From assembly GCA_002402545.1 (NCBI GenBank), contig DHGA01000074.1:1-5856 (forward strand): a stretch of DNA of 5,856 nt, given 5' to 3'. The first letter of the stretch is position 1; the number at the start of each line of letters is the position of its first letter. The position numbers and the translations under genes are program-made. Shown here one piece after another: positions 1 to 4,519 of this stretch. This stretch comes from Syntrophaceae bacterium UBA4810 (GTDB taxonomy: Bacteria > Desulfobacterota > Syntrophia > Syntrophales > Smithellaceae). A model generated the notes under the pieces. It had not been told where the DNA came from and searched no databases. It was given only the letters and a program-made list of their open reading frames with translations.

Positions 1-25
1 ACCTACGACCTTTGGGTTATGAGCC
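1..25 (-). other. 3' half of an initiator tRNA-Met gene; putative integrase attachment core, cut by window edge
   Basis: Read on the minus strand, these bases give the anticodon loop CTCATAA (anticodon CAT), then CCC, a variable region AAAGGTC and the start of a T-stem GTAGGT. From memory this differs from bacterial initiator tRNA-Met at only about two of 25 positions. The bases that should form the 5' side of the anticodon stem (26-30 region) do not pair with CCCAA, and no D-arm sits at the correct distance, so only the 3' half is present. A 3' tRNA half next to an integrase gene is the usual signature of attR or attP of a tRNA-integrating element. The remainder of the T-arm and acceptor stem would lie left of the window. 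Assignment to initiator rather than elongator rests mainly on the CCC after the loop. Confidence 0.62.
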
Positions 26-202
26 TGTTCACGCCTAAAAGCTACCATCCTAATTAAAAATAACTTGACATAATTTAAATTAATAATTAGACTACTTACA
101 AGCGCTGGGCTTTGGGTTTGAAATCATCCAAAATAATGGAAAATAACTTTAAGTGGTAGCAGGATGGTAGCACGGGAAAATTTATTGACTTTGACCTTTG
201 GG
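7..202 (+). repeat. Three direct CTTTGGG boxes, one inside the tRNA fragment
   Basis: CTTTGGG occurs at 10-16, 110-116 and 196-202. The outer two share a longer 10-bp word, GACCTTTGGG (7-16 and 193-202). The first two share CTTTGGGTT (10-18 and 110-118). The leftmost copy is part of the tRNA att core. Spaced copies of core-like sequence beside an integrase gene suggest secondary integrase contacts or remnants of earlier insertions. That role is inferred; the repeats themselves are seen directly. Confidence 0.5.
65..93 (+). promoter_or_regulatory. Possible sigma-70 promoter for the integrase operon
   Basis: A perfect -35 hexamer TTGACA (65-70) is followed after 17 bp by TAGACT (88-93), a moderate -10 match. 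The spacer is almost entirely A/T. It would give a leader of roughly 150 nt before the integrase start at 252, passing through the GGTAGC box pairs, so proteins bound there could control it. The -10 is not strong, and the region is AT-rich enough to produce chance matches. Confidence 0.35.
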
Positions 203-237
203 CTAAAAGGGGTGTTTCGTGCTACCAAAAGGCTACC
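155..237. repeat. Mirrored pairs of GGTAGC boxes (19-bp imperfect inverted repeat) upstream of the integrase
   Basis: GGTAGC occurs at 155-160 and 166-171, 11 bp apart. Its complement GCTACC occurs at 221-226 and 232-237, again 11 bp apart. Aligned as an inverted repeat, 155-173 and 219-237 agree at 15 of 19 positions, with both hexamers and the trailing AC identical. A fifth copy lies at 41-46, and the 11-bp stretch 41-51 is an exact inverted match to 161-171. The one-turn pitch suggests side-by-side protein binding on one DNA face. Candidates are integrase arm-type sites, excisionase (AlpA-like) sites, or an operator, since the right pair ends 14 bp before the integrase ATG. Confidence 0.6.
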
Positions 238-251
238 AGAGAGGATAGGAA

Positions 252-1463
252 ATGGCTAATAAAAGAGAGTCAACAAAGTTTCCGGGAGTTTATCGGCGAA
301 ACCTTGAAACTACCGGCAATAAAAAAGATGTTGCCTTTGATATTGTCTACCGACACGATAAAAGAAAAATATTTGAGCGCGTCGGCAAGTTGTCCGAAGG
401 ATACAGTGCGAAGCTGGCGGCAGACGTTCGATCTGAAAGAATCCGCTCCATACGTCATAGCGAAGAGTTGCCGTATCAGAAAAAGAAGGCAATGACTTTT
501 GAAAAGCTGGCGGAAAAATATATTAAATGGTCCGAAGAAAATAAATCACGGGCTGGGATAGACGATAAAAGCCGGTACGAAAATCACCTTAAAGCCCGTT
601 TTGACAACAAGCGCCTGGATGAAATTTCCCCTTTTGATCTTGAACGAATGAAATCAGAAATGGCAAAGTCCGGGATTGCACCCAAGACCATTTCCCATTG
701 TCTGGGCCTTCTCCGGGCCATGTATAACAAATCTATCGAATGGAACCTTTATCAGGGCGAAAATCCGGTTAAAAAAATCAAAATGCCGACCGTGCAAAAT
801 GCAAGAGACAGGTTTTTATCAATGGAAGAAGCTGAAAAGCTTTTAATGGCGTTAAAACGGAATCCACAAATCAAGAAGGAATATAAAGAAACCAAAGACC
901 CGAAACTTCATGACATAGCCTTGCTGTCGCTTCACACAGGGGCAAGGGCCGGAGAAATTTTTAATATTAAGAAACAAGATGTGGATTTTGAAAATGAGCT
1001 TATCGCACTTAGAGACACGAAAAACACGGAAACACGTTACGCGCCAATGACAGTCGAGGTAAAAAAGATGCTTAAACGTAGAATAGAAAACCTACACAGC
1101 AACGACAATAAAGAACCCTCTGACAATTCCAATTCATATATTTTCACAGATAAGGACGGCAACAAAATAAACGAAGTTTCCAACGCCTTCAACCGAATTG
1201 TTAATGACTTGGGATTTAATAATGGGGTGACCGATCCACGGCAGCGCGTCGTTTTTCATACCCTGCGCCATACTTTTGCAAGCTGGTTAGCTATCCAGGG
1301 AACCCCACTTTACACAATAGCGAAGCTGATGGGACATAAGAGCATTGCCATGTCAGAACGATATGCCCATTTAAGCCCGGATCATAAAAAAGATGCTGTC
1401 AACGCAGTAGTGGCGGCATTAAAAAAGCAGAAAAAAGCCACTGAAATAAGTGCGGAGGGATAA
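252..1463 (+). CDS. int: Tyrosine-type site-specific recombinase (phage/element integrase)
   Basis: This 403-residue enzyme would cut and rejoin DNA at the attachment site to integrate or excise the element. Residues about 9-75 look like the arm-binding, AP2-like domain (GVYRR, then FDIVYR and ERVG). Residues about 81-178 form the SAM-like core-binding domain. Residues about 184-390 are the catalytic domain. The catalytic set appears complete: R232 in GARAGEI, K257 in DTKNTETR, H336 and R339 in HTLRHTF, H362 in MGHKS, and the nucleophile Y371 in SERYAHL. Length is normal for the family. The ATG at 252 has purine-rich GAGG (241-244) and AGGA (247-250) upstream. The stop TAA shares its last base with the next ATG, indicating translational coupling. 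Its position next to a tRNA-Met 3' half fits integration into that tRNA gene. Family assignment is firm; att-site choice is inferred. Confidence 0.96.
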   Translation: MANKRESTKFPGVYRRNLETTGNKKDVAFDIVYRHDKRKIFERVGKLSEGYSAKLAADVRSERIRSIRHSEELPYQKKKAMTFEKLAEKYIKWSEENKSRAGIDDKSRYENHLKARFDNKRLDEISPFDLERMKSEMAKSGIAPKTISHCLGLLRAMYNKSIEWNLYQGENPVKKIKMPTVQNARDRFLSMEEAEKLLMALKRNPQIKKEYKETKDPKLHDIALLSLHTGARAGEIFNIKKQDVDFENELIALRDTKNTETRYAPMTVEVKKMLKRRIENLHSNDNKEPSDNSNSYIFTDKDGNKINEVSNAFNRIVNDLGFNNGVTDPRQRVVFHTLRHTFASWLAIQGTPLYTIAKLMGHKSIAMSERYAHLSPDHKKDAVNAVVAALKKQKKATEISAEG

Positions 1464-2476
1464 TGGGTAGTAAAATTGAACCAGTAGAAGAAGCTAAGAT
1501 AAGGCTTGCCGTTCTCAAAGAGAATTTTGAATATCAAGATTTTTACGATCAATTTATGCAATGGATTAAGGAAACCCCTGAAGGGGTTTGGCCAGGTCTA
1601 GGGTTTAATCGATTTGGGCTTTTTGGCCTTCGTTATTTAATTGTCAGCCCTGCTTACAAAAGGGAACAAATTTATGAGCTTATTAGCCCGTGGTCAGAAA
1701 TTGAATCTTTACCGGAAAAGATGTTAAAAAACATTTTACCGCGGCTTTTTTATGAACCTGCTGTTATACTTATGGAGCTAGGAAATGAAAATCACTTAGT
1801 GGAGGGCAAGTCAAGCCCTATCTGGATTATAAACGAAAGAGGGTTAAAGTCATGGGAGCGACTTTATAAAGTTGATTTGACTAGGAAAAAATCTCTGATA
1901 TTAAAAGAATTTGAAGGGTATATAGAACAAGCCTTTTCAAATAATACAGAAAAATCAAATTGGCTTCCATATAAGAAACGTAATCGAAAGGAAACATGGG
2001 TTCATCTTCAATCATGGAAGCTAAGAAGACAACGAAAAAATTTTTCTGAAATATCGAAGATATTAGGCGTTACCATTGATGCAGCCAAAAAAAGTTTTTA
2101 CCGTGCTTATGAATTAACTCAAGACAAGATATACGATCCAGGGTTTTTGAAAAAAGAAATATGGCGCGTAAAAAAGACAGCCATCAAAAAAACCTGTGAT
2201 ACATGCCCGGACAAAAAAACTTGTGATACTTTATGTCCGGATGTTTTGAGATATGTAGATCAAGACATCATAATAAATTCACGCGAAAAACTTTTAGATC
2301 ATGAACCCATAAAGGAAGAATTAACGAAAAAAACAAAAACAGCAATAAAAGAAAATACCCAAAAATTAAAAGAAGCACTGGTTTGTCCAGAATGCAACAC
2401 AGTTATTCAAAAAGCAATATTAGCTGCAGAATCCAAAAGATGCCCATTTTGTAATAAAAAAATATCAATAGTTTAA
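1463..2476 (+). CDS. Unrecognised HTH and cysteine-cluster protein co-transcribed with the integrase
   Basis: I do not recognise this 337-residue protein. Visible parts are: an aromatic N-terminal region (about 20-135) with no clear motif; a likely helix-turn-helix at about 184-218 (LRRQRKNFSEISKILGVT followed by DAAKKSFYRAYEL); a cysteine cluster C245-x2-C248-x5-C254-x3-C258; a lysine-rich, probably helical stretch (280-305); and a C-terminal zinc-ribbon-like pair, C308-x2-C311-x15-C327-x2-C330 (CPEC...CPFC). This points to a metal-binding, DNA-binding protein, perhaps a regulator or recombination accessory factor, but no function is claimed. There is no signal peptide or membrane segment. 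The start at 1463 overlaps the integrase stop by one base (TAATG), with GGAGG at 1454-1458. The gene is markedly more AT-rich than the replication genes downstream (17 G/C in 1921-1980 against 32 in 5401-5460), suggesting a separate origin. Confidence 0.85.
   Translation: MGSKIEPVEEAKIRLAVLKENFEYQDFYDQFMQWIKETPEGVWPGLGFNRFGLFGLRYLIVSPAYKREQIYELISPWSEIESLPEKMLKNILPRLFYEPAVILMELGNENHLVEGKSSPIWIINERGLKSWERLYKVDLTRKKSLILKEFEGYIEQAFSNNTEKSNWLPYKKRNRKETWVHLQSWKLRRQRKNFSEISKILGVTIDAAKKSFYRAYELTQDKIYDPGFLKKEIWRVKKTAIKKTCDTCPDKKTCDTLCPDVLRYVDQDIIINSREKLLDHEPIKEELTKKTKTAIKENTQKLKEALVCPECNTVIQKAILAAESKRCPFCNKKISIV
1572..1589. repeat. Perfect 8-bp hairpin inside the HTH/cysteine-cluster gene
   Basis: AAACCCCT (1572-1579) and AGGGGTTT (1582-1589) are exact inverted copies separated by GA. 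In RNA the outer seven pairs would close a four-base loop, UGAA. It lies about 110 nt into the gene and is followed by TTTGG rather than a U-run, so it does not look like a terminator. Its codons read ETPEGV, so it could be incidental. Confidence 0.4.
2186..2241 (+). repeat. 27-bp tandem duplication encoding the cysteine cluster
   Basis: Copy one (2186-2211) and copy two (2213-2241) both run A7, C, one pyrimidine, TGTGATAC, ATG-pyrimidine-CCGGA. They differ by two C-to-T changes and a TTT insertion in copy two. The period is nine codons. The encoded motif TCDTCPD is thus repeated as TCDTLCPD, turning CxxC into CxxxC. This looks like a fairly recent internal duplication that built a four-cysteine site. 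Confidence 0.65.
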
Positions 2477-2516
2477 TTTTTATAATTACCTTCTAGAGAA
2501 TAAGCCTCGTTCCCTA

Positions 2517-2561
2517 TTTTCCCCTTTACCCTTTATGAAACAAAATTAAGGAAGGGGAAAA
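2517..2561 (+). promoter_or_regulatory. Inverted repeat that could mask the ribosome binding site of the AlpA-like gene
   Basis: TTTTCCCCTT (2517-2526) is an exact 10-bp inverted match to AAGGGGAAAA (2552-2561), with 25 bases between. The right arm covers most of the Shine-Dalgarno stretch AAGGAAGGGG (2548-2557) for the ATG at 2565, so a folded transcript would hide it. The spacer leaves part of the purine tract (AAGG, 2548-2551) free. No U-run follows the stem, so this is not an intrinsic terminator. Sequence symmetry is seen; translational control is inferred. Confidence 0.4.
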
Positions 2562-2564
2562 ACA

Positions 2565-2783
2565 ATGAACACAAATAAAATCGCATTAACCCCGCGGCAG
2601 GTAGTCGAGACCTATCCGATGTTGACAGAATCGGAAGGCAGTCTGGCAAATATGCGCTGCCAGAAGCGCGGCCCCAAGTTCTATAAACTTTCCCGTAAAA
2701 TTTTATACAGACCTGAAGACGTCGAAGCCTTTCTGTTTCAGAATCCAATCCAGACCGTTGATAGCATAGGGGGGGCGCGATGA
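2565..2783 (+). CDS. AlpA/excisionase-family helix-turn-helix DNA-binding protein
   Basis: This 72-residue protein has the layout of the short MerR-like winged-HTH proteins grouped as AlpA or excisionase. The first helices are at about 8-32 (LTPRQVVETYP, then SEGSLANMR). A basic turn GPKFYKLSRKILYR (36-49) and the closing PEDVEAFL (50-57) are hallmark features. Family members bind att-site or promoter DNA, bias the integrase toward excision, or regulate element genes. Here the GGTAGC boxes upstream of the integrase are plausible targets, though unproven. It has a strong Shine-Dalgarno sequence (AAGGAAGGGG, 2548-2557) and starts a tightly overlapped cluster: its stop overlaps the next start as ATGA at 2780. 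A run of seven G (2769-2775) sits just before its stop. The usual length and motif make the fold assignment good; the excisionase role is inferred from context. Confidence 0.85.
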   Translation: MNTNKIALTPRQVVETYPMLTESEGSLANMRCQKRGPKFYKLSRKILYRPEDVEAFLFQNPIQTVDSIGGAR

Positions 2784-2920
2784 ACTCAATTACTATAACA
2801 TTTATTGCCCCACAAGTGCCATGCGTTTCGATCATTGCCGATACAGACGAAGACGAAAAAAAGATGATTTCTCTTGCCCAGAAGATGCTGAGGTCGATCA
2901 AGGAAAGCGAAAATGAATAA
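2780..2920 (+). CDS. Small 46-residue hypothetical protein between the AlpA-like and primase genes
   Basis: The reading frame starts at an ATG that overlaps the previous stop (ATGA) and ends with TAA eight bases into the next gene. This tight packing supports a real gene. The G-run AGGGGGGG (2768-2775) can act as its ribosome binding site, four bases from the ATG. The protein begins MNSITITFIAPQVPCVSII, a beta-like hydrophobic stretch. It continues with an acidic turn DTDEDEKK and a helical, basic tail about MISLAQKMLRSIKESE. No signal sequence or catalytic motif is visible, and I do not recognise the family. Position between an HTH regulator and the replication protein suggests an accessory or regulatory role in replication, but this is context only. 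Confidence 0.65.
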   Translation: MNSITITFIAPQVPCVSIIADTDEDEKKMISLAQKMLRSIKESENE

Positions 2921-4511
2921 TCGTTTAGAAACCGTCCTTGACTACCAAAGACGCGGCTTTTCCCTGGTACCCTTCCGGGCCATAGCCCCGGCACCGGGTG
3001 AAATAAAATGGAAGAAGAAACCCTTAATTCAATGGACGGATCGTCAAAAAAATATACCCGACGAAAAAACAATCATAGCAGAATTTAAAAAATATCCCGA
3101 CGCGCTTATCGGATGTGTAACCGGCGGAGTTTCAAAAATAGGCACGCTGGACATTGACGATGATGAGGGCCGCAAAATCGCAGATGAACTCGTGCCTGAT
3201 TCTTTGCTCGTGCCGACCTTCGAAACGATGAGCGGCGGCATGCAGATGATGTTTCAAAATCCTGACCCCTCAATCCCCGGTCAGGTGCGTTTTCTTCCGG
3301 GCCTAGACTATCGTGGCGAGGGAACCTGTGCAATTCTGCCAGACGGAAACCGTTATCGCTGGCTTGATGGGTTAAGTATTCGGGAGGTGGAGCTTCCGCC
3401 TCTGCCTGGTGCGCTTCTAAGCGCACTAATTAATAATAAAGTATATTATAGAGGCGTTGTAGACAAATCTGTAGACAGTGCAAAACTTTTCACAAATGGC
3501 CGCAGGGATAATGACCTTTTCCGTACTGCAAATTTTTTAGTCAAGGGCGGCATGCCTGAAAACGAAATAATGCAAGTTCTTGAAAATCTTATTATTTCAT
3601 GGGGGGAAAAACCGGATACTAAATGGATAGAAACGAAAATAAAAAGCGCTTTGCAGCGTGCGGAACGCCGAGAGCGTACCCTTTCCACTGATGTTAGGGA
3701 CTGGGTTCTGTCTACAAGTGGCGTCTTCTTGTCTACAGACATCTACCAGTGTCTACAATTGTCTACAAGGGATGATAAGAAGAATGTTTCTATCATTTTG
3801 AAACGGATGTGTGACGATAATGAACTTGAAAAATATGGCAATAAAAACGGACAATTCAGACGCCTTGACAATGAAATATCACCACTAGACTGGAAAACTG
3901 CCGACACTGCCCCGCTCAATTTGCAGTGGCCTTTCGGTATCCACAACCTTGTAAACCTTTATCCCGGCAATGTCGCAATCATAGCCGGTTATCCCAACGC
4001 GGGGAAGACTGCCCTTATCCACAATTTTATAAAACTTAATCAGTGTCAATACGACATCCATTTATTTTCGTCTGAAGGTGGGCGGGAAGAACTCAAGACG
4101 CGTTTGTCGAAGTTTAACTGTCCCTTCGATGATTGGAAATTCTCATATTATGAACGCAGCGGTGACTTTGCCGACGTCATAAGGCCGGATGCTGTCAACA
4201 TTATAGACTACCTTGAAATACACGATGATTTCTATAAGGTCGGGGGCATAATCAAATCCATATCCGATAAACTCAAAAAAGGCTTTGCATTAATCGCAAT
4301 ACAGAAAAACAGCGGAAGAGACGAAGGCTTAGGCGGTGCCCGTGGATTGGAAAAGCCGCGTTTATATATGGCCATGGATTCCGGGAGACTGAAGATAGTC
4401 AAGGCGAAATCATGGGTTGACAGTCATAACAACCCGAACGGGCAAACAATAAGATTTAAGATTCTTGACGGGTGCAAATTCGTAATCGAGTCGCGATGGG
4501 GGCGCGAGTAA
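2913..4511 (+). CDS. Primase-polymerase fused to a RecA/DnaB-like helicase ATPase (element replication protein)
   Basis: This 532-residue protein probably primes and unwinds DNA to replicate the element. Residues about 8-165 match the bifunctional primase/polymerase (archaeo-eukaryotic primase) domain: KKPLIQW (35-41), GCVTGG (67-72), the DxD metal site D80/D82 in TLDIDDD, SGGMQ (107-111) and DYRGEG (132-137). The third motif normally reads SGGxH; here Gln111 replaces the histidine. Residues about 180-260 are a helical linker, and 262-318 look like a winged helix. A RecA-like ATPase follows, with Walker A GYPNAGKT (359-366), a DnaB-like FSSE (385-388), Walker B NIIDYLE (429-435) and AIQKN (462-466), ending with a KAKSW element. 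The start at 2913 has AGGA at 2901-2904 and overlaps the preceding gene by eight bases. The DNA for the linker and winged helix carries origin-like repeats. Domain calls are good; the exact subfamily is not resolved. Confidence 0.92.
   Translation: MNNRLETVLDYQRRGFSLVPFRAIAPAPGEIKWKKKPLIQWTDRQKNIPDEKTIIAEFKKYPDALIGCVTGGVSKIGTLDIDDDEGRKIADELVPDSLLVPTFETMSGGMQMMFQNPDPSIPGQVRFLPGLDYRGEGTCAILPDGNRYRWLDGLSIREVELPPLPGALLSALINNKVYYRGVVDKSVDSAKLFTNGRRDNDLFRTANFLVKGGMPENEIMQVLENLIISWGEKPDTKWIETKIKSALQRAERRERTLSTDVRDWVLSTSGVFLSTDIYQCLQLSTRDDKKNVSIILKRMCDDNELEKYGNKNGQFRRLDNEISPLDWKTADTAPLNLQWPFGIHNLVNLYPGNVAIIAGYPNAGKTALIHNFIKLNQCQYDIHLFSSEGGREELKTRLSKFNCPFDDWKFSYYERSGDFADVIRPDAVNIIDYLEIHDDFYKVGGIIKSISDKLKKGFALIAIQKNSGRDEGLGGARGLEKPRLYMAMDSGRLKIVKAKSWVDSHNNPNGQTIRFKILDGCKFVIESRWGRE
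3383..3426. repeat. Two adjacent hairpins beside an AT-rich stretch within the primase gene
   Basis: The first hairpin has an 8-bp stem, GAGGTGGA (3384-3391) with TCCGCCTC (3395-3402), including one T-G wobble and a three-base loop; a further G-T pair can be added at 3383/3403. The second is an 18-bp interrupted palindrome, GTGCGCTT (3409-3416), CT, AAGCGCAC (3419-3426). They lie just left of the AT-rich block. Such pairs can mark primase start sites or origin borders; that role is inferred. Confidence 0.55.
3458..3477 (-). repeat. Two TGTAGACA iteron-like boxes (inverted orientation)
   Basis: Perfect octamers TGTAGACA lie at 3458-3465 and 3470-3477, 12 bp apart, directly after the AT-rich block. 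They are the reverse complement of the TGTCTACA boxes 230 bp downstream. The outer bases form a dyad, TTGT-N2-ACAA in the first copy, suggesting binding by a dimer. In the protein they encode VD-containing residues (VVDKSVDS), so two copies alone could reflect coding. Confidence 0.65.
3709..3767 (+). repeat. Four TGTCTACA iteron-like boxes phased by DNA helical turns
   Basis: Perfect octamers start at 3709, 3730, 3750 and 3760, giving spacings of 21, 20 and 10 bp. A degenerate copy sharing TCTAC fills the gap at 3740. All four therefore face one side of the helix. Three copies are read as LST codons and the copy at 3750 is read in another frame as CLQ, so selection acts on DNA rather than on a protein repeat. 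By eye I found no other perfect copy outside this gene. Confidence 0.75.
3937..3945 (+). promoter_or_regulatory. DnaA-box-like site, 8 of 9 bases
   Basis: GTATCCACA differs from the consensus DnaA box TTATCCACA at the first base only. It lies 78 bp upstream of a perfect box in the same orientation. Both encode the residues IHN in the same reading frame, so protein coding could explain part of the similarity. Confidence 0.3.
4015..4023 (+). promoter_or_regulatory. Consensus DnaA box
   Basis: TTATCCACA matches the high-affinity DnaA box at all nine positions. It lies just after the Walker A codons of the helicase domain and about 250 bp downstream of the last TGTCTACA box, a distance compatible with an iteron origin that recruits host DnaA. 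A single chance match in a window of this size is not very unlikely, so the call depends on the neighbouring repeats. Confidence 0.4.
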
Positions 4512-4519
4512 TTGGGGGA

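Larger units (their letters stand above)
3383..3767. other. Candidate replication origin embedded in the primase-helicase gene
   Basis: In order, this segment holds two hairpins (3383-3426), a 24-bp block with 23 A/T (3427-3450) that could be a duplex-unwinding element, two TGTAGACA boxes (3458, 3470), about 230 bp without boxes, then four TGTCTACA boxes (3709-3767). Two DnaA-box-like sites follow at 3937 and 4015. Iterons, an easily melted stretch and DnaA sites are the standard parts of iteron-type origins, and lambda carries its origin inside gene O in the same way. The composition is seen directly; origin activity is inferred. An alternative is a cluster of operator or partition sites bound by the ParB-domain protein encoded downstream. 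Confidence 0.5.

Noticed and set aside
26..60. 5' half of the tRNA-Met gene, making the tRNA complete in this window
   Set aside because: Bases preceding the anticodon loop on the minus strand do not pair with CCCAA, and the only D-loop-like GGTAGC is about nine bases too far away; it belongs to the GGTAGC box family instead.
185..196. TTGACT/TTGACC as -35 elements of an integrase promoter
   Set aside because: No acceptable -10 hexamer is found 16-18 bp downstream of either.
344..350. TGTCTAC in the integrase gene as a further iteron copy
   Set aside because: It is isolated, lacks the final A of the octamer, and is explained by codons for IVYR.
979..988. TGTGGATTT as a reverse-strand DnaA box
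   Set aside because: Only seven of nine bases match and no other origin-like element is nearby.
1572..1589. Intrinsic terminator between the integrase and the next genes
   Set aside because: The stem lies within an open reading frame and is followed by TTTGG rather than a U-run.
2481..2486. TATAAT as the -10 of a promoter for the AlpA-like gene
   Set aside because: No recognisable -35 lies 15-19 bp upstream (the region is A/T homopolymer-like), there is no extended -10 TGn, and chance TATAAT is common in this AT-rich gap. It stays possible but is not supported.
2533..3072. A long minus-strand reading frame opposite the AlpA-like, small and primase genes
   Set aside because: Its translation has no recognisable domain and is rich in residues typical of antisense shadows; three overlapping plus-strand genes with ribosome binding sites explain the region better.
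3709..3767. CRISPR-like array from the repeated TGTCTACA
   Set aside because: Repeats are only 8 bp, spacings are 10-21 bp, orientation is mixed across the gene, and the region is coding.
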